Shown here one piece after another: positions 1-9,662 of a DNA stretch of 64,000 nt. Made by a program: the position numbers and the translations under genes. A model generated the notes under the pieces. The model was not told where the DNA came from and ran no database searches. It worked only from the letters and a program-made list of their open reading frames with translations. The number at the start of each line of letters is the position of its first letter. The stretch's first letter is position 1. Source of the stretch: Candidatus Villigracilis adiacens (GTDB lineage: Bacteria; Chloroflexota; Anaerolineae; Anaerolineales; Villigracilaceae); NCBI GenBank assembly GCA_016703605.1, contig JADJBU010000002.1:680114-744113 (forward strand). Direction: 5' to 3'.

Positions 1-1
1 T

Positions 2-49
2 GTCAAGGTCGAGATCCGTTCAGTTGCGGAGTGGCTGCTCAACCAATAA
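2..49 (+). CDS. 3' end of an unidentified gene (partial)
   Basis: An open frame enters from the left edge and reads VKVEIRSVAEWLLNQ followed by TAA at 47-49. Only 15 residues are visible, too few to name a family. It would converge on the SNF2-type gene that ends at 64, leaving 14 bases between the two stop codons. Called only because the frame is open and the composition is protein-like; it could be chance. Confidence 0.35.
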   Translation, partial: VKVEIRSVAEWLLNQ

Positions 50-63
50 TTTCCCATCATCGT

Positions 64-3000
64 TTACTCGAACAGCCCTTTCACATCCTCTTGCGTGAGT
101 GACTTGAAGAAACTGGCTTCAGTGGCGATGATGTTTTTGACGAGGGCGCGTTTCTTTTCCTGCAATTGCAGTATCTTTTCTTCCACGGTATCTCTGGCGA
201 TGATTTTGTAGACGAAGACCGGCTTGGTCTGCCCGATGCGGTGGGCGCGGTCGGAGGCTTGCATTTCGACAGCAGGATTCCACCACGGGTCGAGGTGGAT
301 GACGTAATCGGCGGCGGTCAGGTTCAAGCCCACGCCGCCCGCCTTGAGGCTGATGAGGAAGAAGGGAATTTTTTCATTCGCCTGGAACTCATCCACTTTG
401 TCCTGACGTTTTTGGGTCTGCCCGTCGAGATACATGTATTTGATCTTTCTCGCGTCCAATTCTTTCCTGACCAGTTTGAGCGTTTCGACAAACTGCGAAA
501 AGATCAACGCCTTGTGCTTTTCGGCTTGCAGGGTTTCCAGCGTCTCCAATAAAATTTCAAACTTGGGCGCGTCGCCTTTGTATTTTTTGTCCACCAGCGC
601 GGGGTGAATGGCGATCTGGCGCAATCTCAATAAACCTTCCAACACTTTGAAGCGGGCATTGTTCATGCCTTCGGTTTCGATCAGTCCCAGCAGTTCGGCG
701 CGGTAACGCTCGCGGGTCTGGTTGTAGAATTTTTTCTGCGCGGCGTCCATGTCGGTGTAGACGACCCGTTCGGTGCGCGGCGGCAGTTCGAGCGCGACCT
801 GTTCTTTTGTGCGGCGCATGATAAACGGGTAGACCAGTTTCCGCAGCGTCTCCGCGGATTTTTCGTCGCCCGCGCTTTCGATGGGGTTGGCGAATTGACT
901 CTTGAAATAGTCCATGCTGCCGAGCAATCCGGGGTTGAGAAACGCAAATTGCGACCACAACTCGAAGGTGTTGTTTTCGACGGGCGTGCCTGTCATCACA
1001 ATGCGATGCTCCGCGTTCAAGAGCCGCGCTGCTTTGGCGCTCTTCGCCAGCGGGTTTTTGATGGCTTGCGATTCGTCCAAAATCACATGATGGAATTTGT
1101 ATTTGTGCAAAATTTCGATGTCGCGCAGCATGGTGCCGTAGGTGGTGATGACCACATCGTAATCGTCGAAGATCGAAACGTCCTTGTTGCGGAAGTTGCC
1201 CATGTATTCGAGGAATTTCAATGACGGCGTGAACTTTTCGGATTCACGCTGCCAGTTGGCGATGAGACTCTTCGGGACGACGAGCAGCGCGGCGGACTCC
1301 GCCTGAGCCTGTTCCTGCAACGACTGGAGATACGCCAACACCTGAACCGTTTTTCCAAGCCCCATGTCATCGGCGAGGATGCCGCCGAATTTGTATTCGC
1401 GTAAAAAGTGCAGCCAGTCGTAGCCGTGTTTTTGGTAGGGACGCAGTTCGCCGGTGAAACCTTTGGGCAGCGGCTGTGGCGCAATCCGCTCGAAGTGGCG
1501 GAAACGCTCGCGGCGCTGAATCAGGTCTGGGGGAGTCTGAATCGAGGCGTCTTCTTCGAGTAGGGAATCCAACAGCGAGAGATGCAAATCGCTGACGCGG
1601 AATCCATCTGCTGTTTCTTCTGCCAAACCCCAAAGGTGTTTATATTTTTCGAGCCAGTCCTGCGGAATTTGACCGATGGAGCCATCGGCAAGTTTGATGT
1701 AGTTTTCCTTGCGTTTGAGCGCCTTGCGAATGTCGTGAAAGTTTACCTGCTGGTCGCCAAACTCGACGACGGTTTTCAGGTCAAACCAATCAATGCCCGA
1801 GGTGATGTTGACGCGCAAAGTTGCGGGGTAACGATTGATGCGTCCCGTTTTGAGATTCTCTTCGCCGTAGATTTCAAAGCCCGCCTGCGTGAGCGCGGGG
1901 ATGGAGTGCATGAGAAAATCATACGGGTGCGCTTTGGCGCGGAGTTCGAGCGTGCCATGCGGATGCGGGGAACCGGCGCGTTTGAGGCGATAGATGGGGT
2001 CGGTGAGCAGTCCGTAAAAATATTCTTCGCGCGCGGGCTGGCGGTGAATGCGGACGAGGTCCCAGGTATCGGGGACGCTGCCGAGGGTATAGGGTTCGTC
2101 TTTGGCAAGCGGGGAGTTGTAATCGCCGTAGCCAAATTGGAGCGTGGCGCGTAATACTTTTTCCTTGTTGTTGTCGTGCAAATACAGGCGCGGAATTGGG
2201 TCGGCGTGAACGTCCTGGTATTTGACGAGGTCGCTTTTGATGGGCAGCGCCTGCGCGATGAGCGGGAAGTATTGCTCGCGGAAGATGTCCACCTGTTCGT
2301 TGGGGATTTCCACGGGAAAGGCGGAAAGAATTTCGAGGGCGCGGCTGTTTTCGATTTGGGCAATGGTGTCGTCCATGAGAACCCAGGTTGGGTTTTGGGT
2401 CATCACTTCGATTTTCTTTTGGATGTGTGTGAAGGTTTCGCCTTTGTCGAAGCCCACTTGCAGGCTGAGTTTTTTGTTATCCTGTTGCATGTCAATTTGA
2501 ATGCGGATGGGTTCGGGCTGGATGTAAAGTCGGCGTTCGGCTTTGTAGGGATATGAAGAGGAGGCTAGGAATAAGGGAATACCCAATTTACCCGACATGC
2601 TCAGGTAGCCCCCCAGTTGCGGGTTGCTGGCGCTGTACATGTTAAGGGCGGTTTTGGAAATATTGATAAATTCGACCGCGTCTTCGCTAACATTCAATGC
2701 GCCCTTTGGGTTGAGGCTTTGGAAATAGGATTGATTATCCTTGCTCCAAGATTTGTCGGATTGCAGGAGTGCATTAACTTCCTGCGCGTTTTTTTCTGCG
2801 AGCGATTCAAGCGGCTGCCACTCGTTTTCCTTGATCACTCGAATATCCAGCGAGTAACTGTATCGAAGGGGAGTATTGCTGTAAAAGTAGCCCTGGTGAC
2901 GCTTAAGGATCATGACCACGGCGTAACGCTGCACGCGGTTCCCGCCCGCCGATTGGCGCGGCATGAGCGCCACGCTTTGCATTAATTTCATTTTCCAGTC

Positions 3001-3369
3001 GCCTGTGGGTTGTTTTATTTTTGGAACAGGCGGCTCAAAATCTTCTTCGTCATCATCCTCTTCTTCATCCCGCAGGTATTCGCTCACTTGCATCGCGGCG
3101 GCGACCATGTGCTTGCAGAAGTTACCCTCATCGGCATAGTAACACTCGCACTCGAAGTCCAGTTCGCCTGATTTTTTATCGATCTTAATTTCGACAGTGT
3201 ATTCGCCTGTATCGCCATCCACAAGACAGGTGGCTTTCTGGTCGCTGATCATACTAACGTCCCAGGCACGCCCGTCTTTGTAGTAGGCGCGTCCGCGTTG
3301 GATGGTTTGCGCGGTGGCGTATCTGGAGTAGGGGAAGGCATCGAGGAGTTGGGAAGTGAGGCGGGGCAT
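64..3369 (-). CDS. SNF2-family DEAD/DEAH helicase with SWIM zinc finger
   Basis: A 1101-residue bacterial SNF2/Rad54-type ATPase, a family that moves on duplex DNA and remodels or displaces bound protein. An N-terminal SWIM-type zinc finger (CxC near 74-76, then CxH near 85-87) precedes a long bacterial SNF2 N-terminal domain. The motor is in the last 450 residues: Walker A DDMGLGKTVQ near 665, Walker B-like DESQ near 766 and motif VI DRAHRIGQT near 1041. Earlier in-frame starts exist up to 3414, but the start at 3369 gives the family-like MPRLTSQ end and lies seven bases after a TATAAT on this strand, so the message is probably leaderless. Divergent from the mevalonate-pathway gene. Substrate unknown. 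Confidence 0.93.
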   Translation of the reverse strand: MPRLTSQLLDAFPYSRYATAQTIQRGRAYYKDGRAWDVSMISDQKATCLVDGDTGEYTVEIKIDKKSGELDFECECYYADEGNFCKHMVAAAMQVSEYLRDEEEDDDEEDFEPPVPKIKQPTGDWKMKLMQSVALMPRQSAGGNRVQRYAVVMILKRHQGYFYSNTPLRYSYSLDIRVIKENEWQPLESLAEKNAQEVNALLQSDKSWSKDNQSYFQSLNPKGALNVSEDAVEFINISKTALNMYSASNPQLGGYLSMSGKLGIPLFLASSSYPYKAERRLYIQPEPIRIQIDMQQDNKKLSLQVGFDKGETFTHIQKKIEVMTQNPTWVLMDDTIAQIENSRALEILSAFPVEIPNEQVDIFREQYFPLIAQALPIKSDLVKYQDVHADPIPRLYLHDNNKEKVLRATLQFGYGDYNSPLAKDEPYTLGSVPDTWDLVRIHRQPAREEYFYGLLTDPIYRLKRAGSPHPHGTLELRAKAHPYDFLMHSIPALTQAGFEIYGEENLKTGRINRYPATLRVNITSGIDWFDLKTVVEFGDQQVNFHDIRKALKRKENYIKLADGSIGQIPQDWLEKYKHLWGLAEETADGFRVSDLHLSLLDSLLEEDASIQTPPDLIQRRERFRHFERIAPQPLPKGFTGELRPYQKHGYDWLHFLREYKFGGILADDMGLGKTVQVLAYLQSLQEQAQAESAALLVVPKSLIANWQRESEKFTPSLKFLEYMGNFRNKDVSIFDDYDVVITTYGTMLRDIEILHKYKFHHVILDESQAIKNPLAKSAKAARLLNAEHRIVMTGTPVENNTFELWSQFAFLNPGLLGSMDYFKSQFANPIESAGDEKSAETLRKLVYPFIMRRTKEQVALELPPRTERVVYTDMDAAQKKFYNQTRERYRAELLGLIETEGMNNARFKVLEGLLRLRQIAIHPALVDKKYKGDAPKFEILLETLETLQAEKHKALIFSQFVETLKLVRKELDARKIKYMYLDGQTQKRQDKVDEFQANEKIPFFLISLKAGGVGLNLTAADYVIHLDPWWNPAVEMQASDRAHRIGQTKPVFVYKIIARDTVEEKILQLQEKKRALVKNIIATEASFFKSLTQEDVKGLFE

Positions 3370-3376
3370 GAGTGCG

Positions 3377-3382
3377 ATTATA
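3377..3382 (-). promoter_or_regulatory. -10 box of a leaderless promoter for the SNF2 gene
   Basis: TATAAT on the minus strand, followed by seven bases and then the ATG at 3369. At this spacing transcription would begin at or next to the A of ATG, so no Shine-Dalgarno site is possible. Seen in sequence; use is inferred. Confidence 0.55.
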
Positions 3383-3401
3383 AAACAGGCGCATTGTTTA
3401 T

Positions 3402-3409
3402 GGTACACT
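3402..3409 (+). promoter_or_regulatory. Extended -10 promoter for the decarboxylase gene
   Basis: GGTACACT preceded by T gives a TGnTACACT extended -10 motif about 21 bases before the chosen ATG at 3431. AAGGA at 3417-3421 lies between and serves as ribosome-binding site. No good -35 is visible. Confidence 0.4.
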
Positions 3410-3430
3410 GCCAATCAAGGAATGAAAGCC

Positions 3431-4399
3431 ATGAATTCTGCAACCGCTCAAGCAAATCCCAACATCGCCTTCATCAAATACTGGGGCAACCGCGAGGATC
3501 ATTATCGTCTGCCGGTTAATTCTTCCCTCTCGATGAATCTTGATGGACTCTTCACGCGCACCACGGTCAGTTTTCAGCCGTCGCTGCCGTTCGATGAACT
3601 CATCATCAACGGGCATGAGGTGGTGGGAAAAGGCTTGGAGCGCGTTTCATATATTCTCGACCTTGTGCGCGAAAAGGCGGGAATTAAGATGAATGCCGAG
3701 GTAATGAGCGAGAACAACTTCCCCTCCGGCGCGGGGATCGCCTCTTCGGCGGCGGCGTTTGCGGCGTTGGCAATGGCTGGATCGAAAGCAGCGGGGCTCG
3801 ACCTGAGCGAACCCGAACTTTCTATTCTGGCGCGGCGTGGATCCGGCTCCGCCTCCCGCTCCATCCCGGCTGGGTTCGTCGAGTGGAAAATGGGCGAAGC
3901 TGAAAGCGATTCATTTGCCTTTTCCATCGCGCCGCCCGATCATTGGAATTTAGCCGATTGTGTTGCCATCGTCAGTTCGACTCACAAGAAGACCGGCTCG
4001 ACGGAGGGTCATGCCATTGCCGGGACGAGTCCGCTGCAGGGGGCGAGGGTCGCGGATGCGCCAGGAAGGATTGACTTGTGCCGCAATGCGATCTTGAACA
4101 AGGACTTTGAAGCCTTCGCAAACATCATCGAACATGATTCAGATATGATGCACTCGGTCATGATGACCTCGAATCCGCCGCTGATGTATTGGCAGTCGGC
4201 TACGGTGGAAATCTTCCATCAGGTGCGCGAATGGCGCGCGGCGGGACTGCCCGTCGGCTATACGGTGGACGCGGGCGCGAATGTCCATGTGATTTGTTTG
4301 GGAGAATACAAGGCTGAGGTGGAGAAACGTTTGCGAGAGATTCCTGGCGTGAAGAATGTTTTGGTGGCGGGCGTCGGCGGGGCGGCAAAGATCGTATAA
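3431..4399 (+). CDS. mvaD: Diphosphomevalonate/phosphomevalonate decarboxylase
   Basis: A 322-residue GHMP-superfamily decarboxylase of isoprenoid synthesis. It carries the N-terminal signature NIAFIKYWGN (residues 11-20), the GHMP glycine/serine loop SGAGIASSAAA near 99-109, and the GSGSASRS motif that in this family leads to the catalytic region. In the classical route the enzyme turns diphosphomevalonate into isopentenyl diphosphate with ATP; Chloroflexota such as Roseiflexus are known to use a phosphomevalonate decarboxylase of the same family instead, and substrate cannot be decided by eye. The ATG at 3431 is chosen because AAGGA sits nine bases upstream; an in-frame ATG at 3422 is possible. 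No other mevalonate gene is in the window. Confidence 0.88.
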   Translation: MNSATAQANPNIAFIKYWGNREDHYRLPVNSSLSMNLDGLFTRTTVSFQPSLPFDELIINGHEVVGKGLERVSYILDLVREKAGIKMNAEVMSENNFPSGAGIASSAAAFAALAMAGSKAAGLDLSEPELSILARRGSGSASRSIPAGFVEWKMGEAESDSFAFSIAPPDHWNLADCVAIVSSTHKKTGSTEGHAIAGTSPLQGARVADAPGRIDLCRNAILNKDFEAFANIIEHDSDMMHSVMMTSNPPLMYWQSATVEIFHQVREWRAAGLPVGYTVDAGANVHVICLGEYKAEVEKRLREIPGVKNVLVAGVGGAAKIV

Positions 4400-4498
4400 C
4401 TTCAGTCAGGGGTGGCAAAAGCCCGCAGAAAACCGAATCAACTTCGGGCGGGGAAGGAGGCGGGCATTTCATCTTAGAAAAGATTAACGCGCGCAAGA

Positions 4499-4504
4499 TA
4501 TAAT
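4499..4504 (+). promoter_or_regulatory. -10 box for the site-2 protease gene
   Basis: TATAAT, 40 bases before the ATG at 4545. AAAGGA at 4529-4534 is the likely ribosome-binding site. The 145-base gap before the gene holds nothing else that I recognise. Confidence 0.5.
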
Positions 4505-4544
4505 CAACCCATCGCGTCTTACCGCGTGAAAGGATTCAAAAAAA

Positions 4545-5663
4545 ATGGGATCTAGCATTCTCTCGTTGATCATCTTCATTCTTGCGCTTGGCGGGATGAT
4601 CTTCGTTCATGAACTTGGGCATTTTCTCGCCGCGCGCTGGGCAAAGATCGAAGTGGAGGAGTTCGGTTTCGGGCTGCCTTCCTACAAGATCGCCACGTTG
4701 TTCACCTGGCAGGGGACGGAGTTCACGCTCCACGCCCTGCCCCTGGGCGGATTTGTGCGACCCAAGGGCGAGAACGACCCGAACATCCCCGGCGGATACG
4801 GCGCCGCCAGCCCGTGGAAACGACTGGTGGTTTTGATCGCCGGACCCTTGATGAACCTGTTGACGGCGGTCATCGTATTTACCGCGCTGGTCGCAAACGA
4901 AGGCATCCCCGTGCCGGGAAGCGTCAGGATCGAAAGTGTGGCAGAGAACTCCCCCGCAGAAGAGGCGGATATTCACGCGGGAGATATCATCGTTTCGATC
5001 AACGGGCAGGAAGTGACCGACATCGAACCCGCCCGCTCGCTCATCCGCGAAAACCTCGATATCCCGGTGGAATTCGTCCTGAACCGCGACGGCGAATTGA
5101 TCACCATCATTGCGATGCCGCTTTCCAGCCGTATCGCGGAGGAAGGCGCGCTCGGAGTCGGGTTGAATTACCCCACCCGCCCGGCAACCTTAATCGAAAG
5201 CGTCCAAAGCGGGGTGACGATCACAGGCTTGCAAGCCGCCGCGATCGTCTCCCTGCCGATCGCGCTCATTCAGGGAGCCATCGCCCCCGGCGAGGCGCGG
5301 CTGATCGGCTTCAAGGGCATATACGACCTCTTCAATTTCTCGGTGCAGGAGGATGTGACCAGCAGGCAGGAGGCGGCGGAAGAACCAACCGCAAGCGGCG
5401 CCGACTCAGCCCCCCAGCCCACCAACTTCACCATCAGCCTGATCGGTCTGCTCAGCGTTTCGCTGGGCGTATTCAACCTTCTCCCCATCCCCGCGCTCGA
5501 CGGCGGACGAATCCTCTTCACGCTTCCCGAGATCCTTTTCAAGAAGCGCATCCCGACCGAATGGGAGAACATGGTCAACGGCATTGCCATGCTCCTGCTG
5601 ATCGGGCTGATGGTATTCGTCAACGTCATGGACTTCATCAACCCTGCGCAGATTGTGCCTTAA
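4545..5663 (+). CDS. rseP: RIP metalloprotease RseP (site-2 protease, M50B)
   Basis: A 372-residue intramembrane zinc protease that cleaves membrane-bound regulators such as anti-sigma factors within the bilayer. The first membrane helix carries the zinc motif HELGH at residues 22-26. A PDZ domain occupies roughly 115-195, and the second catalytic segment reads LPIPALDGGR near 312-321, supplying the third zinc ligand Asp. A Glu/Ala/Pro-rich insertion (about 270-290) precedes the last helices. The stop codon is three bases before the next ATG, so the gene is probably co-transcribed with the HEAT-repeat gene. No anti-sigma substrate gene is nearby. Confidence 0.93.
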   Translation: MGSSILSLIIFILALGGMIFVHELGHFLAARWAKIEVEEFGFGLPSYKIATLFTWQGTEFTLHALPLGGFVRPKGENDPNIPGGYGAASPWKRLVVLIAGPLMNLLTAVIVFTALVANEGIPVPGSVRIESVAENSPAEEADIHAGDIIVSINGQEVTDIEPARSLIRENLDIPVEFVLNRDGELITIIAMPLSSRIAEEGALGVGLNYPTRPATLIESVQSGVTITGLQAAAIVSLPIALIQGAIAPGEARLIGFKGIYDLFNFSVQEDVTSRQEAAEEPTASGADSAPQPTNFTISLIGLLSVSLGVFNLLPIPALDGGRILFTLPEILFKKRIPTEWENMVNGIAMLLLIGLMVFVNVMDFINPAQIVP

Positions 5664-5666
5664 CTC

Positions 5667-6644
5667 ATGTCTGAGATCACATTCAACTCCGTGCTGGAAA
5701 CCCTGCTCGATCCCAAAAAGGACATCCCGCAGGCGCACCTTTCTTTTTATTCCGACCTCGACCCAAAATCACTGCGGCTCTTCCTCGACGCATGGAAGAA
5801 CGCGCCTGCCAAAAGCAAGACCCTCCTGCTCGACAAGTTGACCGCATATCTGGATGAAGACACGATCGTCTCCTACGAGGAAATCGGCAGGGCGCTTCTG
5901 GACGACCCGGATGCGGATGTCCGCGCCCGGGCATTGGGACTCCTTGGCGAATCAGACGACCCCAGGCTTGTGGACAAATTCCTCGAGATTTTCCAAGCCG
6001 ATACCGATCTCGCTCCGCGTTTGAAGGCGGCGAACCTGCTGGGCGAATTCATCCTGCTCGGCGAGTTGGAAGAACTGGATGAAAAGCGCCTGCGCAAGCT
6101 CGAAGAAGCCCTGCTTGTCGTCATCCGTAGCGACGAGAACCCCGCCCTGCGCCGCGCCGCGGTGGAAGCCTTCGGCTATTCCGGGCGCGAGGATGCGGTG
6201 GCGGTCATCGAATCGGCATATGAGCGCGAAGACCCGCATTGGGTCGCAAGCGCGCTGCGGGCGATGGGTCGCTCCCACGACAACCGCTGGGACGAAAGCG
6301 TAATCTCCAAATTGCTCGATCCCGACCCGCGCATCCAGTATGCGGCGGCGGAAGCGGCGGGCGAGCTCTCCATTGAAGAAGCCGGTCCCATCCTTTTGAA
6401 AATGCTCGAAGACGAGGAAGAGGACGACACTGTCACCATGGCGGCGGTCTGGGCGCTGAGTCAGATCGGCGGCGAGGACGCCCGCGCCTACATCCTCAAC
6501 ATGCTCGACAACACAGACGATGAAGATACGGCTGAATTCCTCGAAAACGCGCTCGAAAACCTCGATTTTAACGAACAGTTGAACCAGTTCGAAATGTTGT
6601 CGCTGGACGAAGACGATGATTTGAGCGGGTTCGACGAAGAGTAA
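5667..6644 (+). CDS. HEAT-repeat protein
   Basis: A 325-residue acidic protein built of HEAT/PBS-lyase-type alpha-helical repeats from about residue 65 to 300, seen as repeated units such as DPDADVRARALGLLG, DENPALRRAAVEAFG and DPDPRIQYAAAEAAG spaced 30-35 residues apart. Such solenoids bind other proteins and have no catalysis of their own. There is no signal peptide or membrane segment. The start lies three bases after rseP, so the two are likely translated from one message and may act together, but no partner is known. The C-terminus is strongly acidic (LDEDDDLSGFDEE). Confidence 0.85.
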   Translation: MSEITFNSVLETLLDPKKDIPQAHLSFYSDLDPKSLRLFLDAWKNAPAKSKTLLLDKLTAYLDEDTIVSYEEIGRALLDDPDADVRARALGLLGESDDPRLVDKFLEIFQADTDLAPRLKAANLLGEFILLGELEELDEKRLRKLEEALLVVIRSDENPALRRAAVEAFGYSGREDAVAVIESAYEREDPHWVASALRAMGRSHDNRWDESVISKLLDPDPRIQYAAAEAAGELSIEEAGPILLKMLEDEEEDDTVTMAAVWALSQIGGEDARAYILNMLDNTDDEDTAEFLENALENLDFNEQLNQFEMLSLDEDDDLSGFDEE

Positions 6645-6646
6645 AC

Positions 6647-6676
6647 GGAGTCCAAAGTCGGGAGACTTTGGACTCC
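6647..6676. repeat. Hairpin repeat, TCCC/AGGA-loop family
   Basis: A perfect 13-bp stem (GGAGTCCAAAGTC pairing with GACTTTGGACTCC) around a GGGA loop, directly after the HEAT gene. Related hairpins lie at 8813, 12917, 37264, 37291 and 52226. It may end transcription but has no T tract. Confidence 0.7.
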
Positions 6677-6680
6677 ATAA

Positions 6681-6772
6681 CGCGGTTGTACCGCAAACTT
6701 CAGTTTGCGCCCCGGCGGGCGGCGGTACTGGGCAAAATCTTCGCGATTGGCGTAGTTTTTACAGAGCAATAC
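6681..6772. repeat. Dispersed repeat A, copy 1 (inverted relative to 52494-52596)
   Basis: Ninety-two bases that match, as reverse complement, the stretch 52494-52596. Shared blocks include ACCGCAAACTTCAGTTTGCG and GCAAAATCTTCGCGATTG, ending in GAGCAATAC. Copy 2 holds an extra CGAGATAAATCTCG palindrome that is missing here. The rest of the gap to 6882 holds a weaker pair of CTCTGTGGC motifs, also present near copy 2. Confidence 0.8.
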
Positions 6773-6882
6773 TAGACCGCTTGCATAAGTAGCCACAGAG
6801 ACACAGAGAACACTGAGAAAAGCCCATTAACACCTGTGATCTCTGTGGCAAAAACGACTTTTGCAAGAGATCAACTATACGC

Positions 6883-7857
6883 TTACTCTCCAAACACAAA
6901 TAAGTCGCCGATGGATTCGCGGTTGAAGTTATGGCGGATCGAATCGGCAAAGATATGCGCCACCGAGAGGATGGTTAACTTCGGGTTGCGTTTTTCTTCG
7001 GGGATGTGGACCGTGTCGGTGGTGACGATCTCTTGAATCTGGGGAATGGCGGCAAGTTTTTCCAATCCGCCGCGGGTGAAGACCCCGTGCGTACACATCA
7101 CCATAATTTCCTCCACGCCTTCAGCGATCAACACCCGCGCCAGTTCGGCGATGGAGCCGCCGGTGGCGATCTCGTCGTCGTAGACCAGGGCGCGTTTATG
7201 TCCCTTCACCTGGTTGCCCACCAACCCGCTGATGATGACTTCCGTGTCCGAGATGCGTTCCTTGTTTCCCGCCGCAACCGGCAGGTCGAGGCTTTTCGCA
7301 AACCGCGCCGCAGATTTGGCCTGCCCCATATCCGGCGAGACGATGATCGTCCCATTCAGGTCGCGGTTTTCGAGATATTTTTGAAAGACGGGGCGGCTGC
7401 TCAACGGGTCGGTTGGGATGTGGAAAAATCCATGCACCTGCGGCGAGTGGAACATCATGCTCATTACATGCGTCGCTCCGGCGGTCTTCAACAGGTCGGC
7501 TACAAGGCGGGCGGTGATGGAGATGCGCGGCGCGTCCTTTTTGTCGGAACGCCCAAAGGAATAATACGGAATGATGGCGTGGACTTCAGACGCCGCGGCG
7601 TCGCGGGCAATGTCCAGCATCATCAGCAATTCCATCAGGTGATCGTTGACCGGCGGCGTCAGCGACTGGACGATGTATACCCGGCGGTTGCGCACGCTGG
7701 CGCCCAGCTGGATATATAGATTGTCGTTGCTGAATGTGCGGCTGTGGGTATCCTCGAGCGGAACACCCAGTTCGGCGGCAATACTTTCGGCAAGGGGGCT
7801 GTTCGACTTCCCGCTGAAGACGCGGATTTCGTCGGCGGGGATCGGGCGTTGGGTCAT
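6883..7857 (-). CDS. prs: Ribose-phosphate pyrophosphokinase (PRPP synthetase)
   Basis: A 324-residue cytosolic enzyme making phosphoribosyl pyrophosphate from ribose 5-phosphate and ATP, the activated ribose for purine, pyrimidine, NAD, His and Trp synthesis. Recognised by the N-terminal FSGKSNSPLAESIA, the FGRSDKKDAPR flexible-loop region near 100-110 and the PRPP-binding loop VYDDEIATGGS near 225-235. Several in-frame ATGs exist; 7857 is chosen because GGAGG lies five bases before it. Length is close to the usual 310-320. Monocistronic, with a repeat-rich gap downstream and the G/C-only block upstream. Confidence 0.93.
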   Translation of the reverse strand: MTQRPIPADEIRVFSGKSNSPLAESIAAELGVPLEDTHSRTFSNDNLYIQLGASVRNRRVYIVQSLTPPVNDHLMELLMMLDIARDAAASEVHAIIPYYSFGRSDKKDAPRISITARLVADLLKTAGATHVMSMMFHSPQVHGFFHIPTDPLSSRPVFQKYLENRDLNGTIIVSPDMGQAKSAARFAKSLDLPVAAGNKERISDTEVIISGLVGNQVKGHKRALVYDDEIATGGSIAELARVLIAEGVEEIMVMCTHGVFTRGGLEKLAAIPQIQEIVTTDTVHIPEEKRNPKLTILSVAHIFADSIRHNFNRESIGDLFVFGE

Positions 7858-7946
7858 GGTCTCCTCCGTTTTCATGTATGGCATGCTGCGTAATGTCACA
7901 TATTTATTTCGATTATCGCACAGACCGGGGATTCATGCGGGGAGCA

Positions 7947-8743
<797 letters not shown>

Positions 8744-9082
8744 TTCAAACTAGGGGCGCTCTAAAAGGTTGTAAGGGCGCAGTCCAAAGCGGCGCTGGGC
8801 GCCATGACGACTGGACTGCAAAATCAGGAGATTTTGCAGTCCAAATAACAAACTTTGAGCGCTCCCAAAACCAGGGGGCAAGCAAAACCTGTCGCCTTGT
8901 ATTTTCTCAAATTAGGCTGCATATCATTATCAAATCTTCAAAACCTGGAAACGGCTGCCGTTGATTTCATGGACAAACTCGGAAAAATCGAAAAACCTTT
9001 GCCCGCATACCGAACCAATCACCACACTTAAGACATGATAAATCCGTGAGGTATGGCATCTGCCGGAGTTGGCGTCTCATGC
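8744..9082. other. Intergenic stretch with one hairpin repeat and an unassigned open fragment
   Basis: Holds the hairpin at 8813-8842 and a plus-strand open stretch that ends at 9030 (LETAAVDFMDKLGKIEKPLP and so on). The fragment has no start and no recognisable family; a decayed gene tail is possible. Nothing else is visible. Confidence 0.4.
8813..8842. repeat. Hairpin repeat, AGGA loop
   Basis: GGACTGCAAAATC, loop AGGA, GATTTTGCAGTCC: a perfect 13-bp stem of the same design as the hairpin at 6647. Confidence 0.75.
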
Positions 9083-9088
9083 TATACT
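9083..9088 (+). promoter_or_regulatory. -10 box of a leaderless promoter for the OsmC gene
   Basis: TATACT, six bases before the ATG at 9095. There is no purine-rich ribosome-binding site, which fits a leaderless message. Confidence 0.5.
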
Positions 9089-9094
9089 GCCCGC

Positions 9095-9499
9095 ATGGCA
9101 TCGAAACAAGTCTTTCTCAATTGGAACCCGCAGGATTTTTTCACAGTCCGTGATTCGTCTGGACATCAGATCGCAGTCAACAAGGGGCGCGGAATCGGTT
9201 CTTCGGACCTGCTGCCCGCGGCGTTGATTGGCTGCTCCTCCTACGACGTGGTCGAGATTCTGGGCAAGCAGCGTCAGGAACTGACCCGGCTTGAGGTCAG
9301 CGCCGAGGCGGTGCAGGATGAGAATCCACCCTGGAGGTTCCGCAAGATACACCTCCGCTATAAAGCCGCCGGAAGGGGTTTGGATGCGGAAAAGGTACAA
9401 AAGGCAATCGCGCTGAGCGAGGAAAAATATTGTTCGGTCTATGCCACTCTCAAGGATGCGATCGAGATCACACACGAAGTTGAAGTCGTTGAAGAATAG
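9095..9499 (+). CDS. OsmC family peroxiredoxin-like protein
   Basis: A 134-residue member of the OsmC/Ohr fold. The family reduces organic or fatty-acid hydroperoxides through a pair of cysteines; here these are the Cys in LIGCSSYDVVEIL (near residue 49) and the Cys in EKYCSVYATLKD (near 111). It resembles the YhfA/OsmC branch rather than classical Ohr, so peroxide specificity is inferred. Translation from 9095 is chosen because it follows the TATACT box by six bases and removes an N-terminal extension unlike the family. The gene stands alone; the 3' side carries a dispersed repeat. Confidence 0.85.
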   Translation: MASKQVFLNWNPQDFFTVRDSSGHQIAVNKGRGIGSSDLLPAALIGCSSYDVVEILGKQRQELTRLEVSAEAVQDENPPWRFRKIHLRYKAAGRGLDAEKVQKAIALSEEKYCSVYATLKDAIEITHEVEVVEE

Positions 9500-9523
9500 A
9501 AAAACTTTTCCGCGTGCAGGCAA

Positions 9524-9662
9524 AATATGTCAGGCGCGGAGTCGAAAGCGGCGCAGTGATGGCGTGGCGGCGTCTTCTGACTTGCGAGCAAAATCGGGAG
9601 GCCCTTCAACAGGCTCAGGGCAAGTTTTTGCAGCCCATACTGACAACCTTTGCTTGCGCACA
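9524..9662. repeat. Dispersed repeat B, long copy
   Basis: Matches the reverse complement of 44036-44126: TGTCAGGCGCGGAG, ATCGGGAG, CCCTTC-ACAGGC-CAGGGCA, TTTTTGCAG and CTGACAACCTTTG occur in the same order. This copy has about 45 extra bases between the first two blocks. The rest of the gap to 9801 contains two small hairpins (TGAGACG/CGTCTCA at 9731-9754 and CCTTGTC/GACAAGG at 9783-9800), the second just past the end of the minus-strand gene. Confidence 0.7.

Noticed and set aside
8882..9030. Transposase tail before the OsmC gene
   Set aside because: An open stretch is present, but no DDE or other motif and no inverted ends can be seen.
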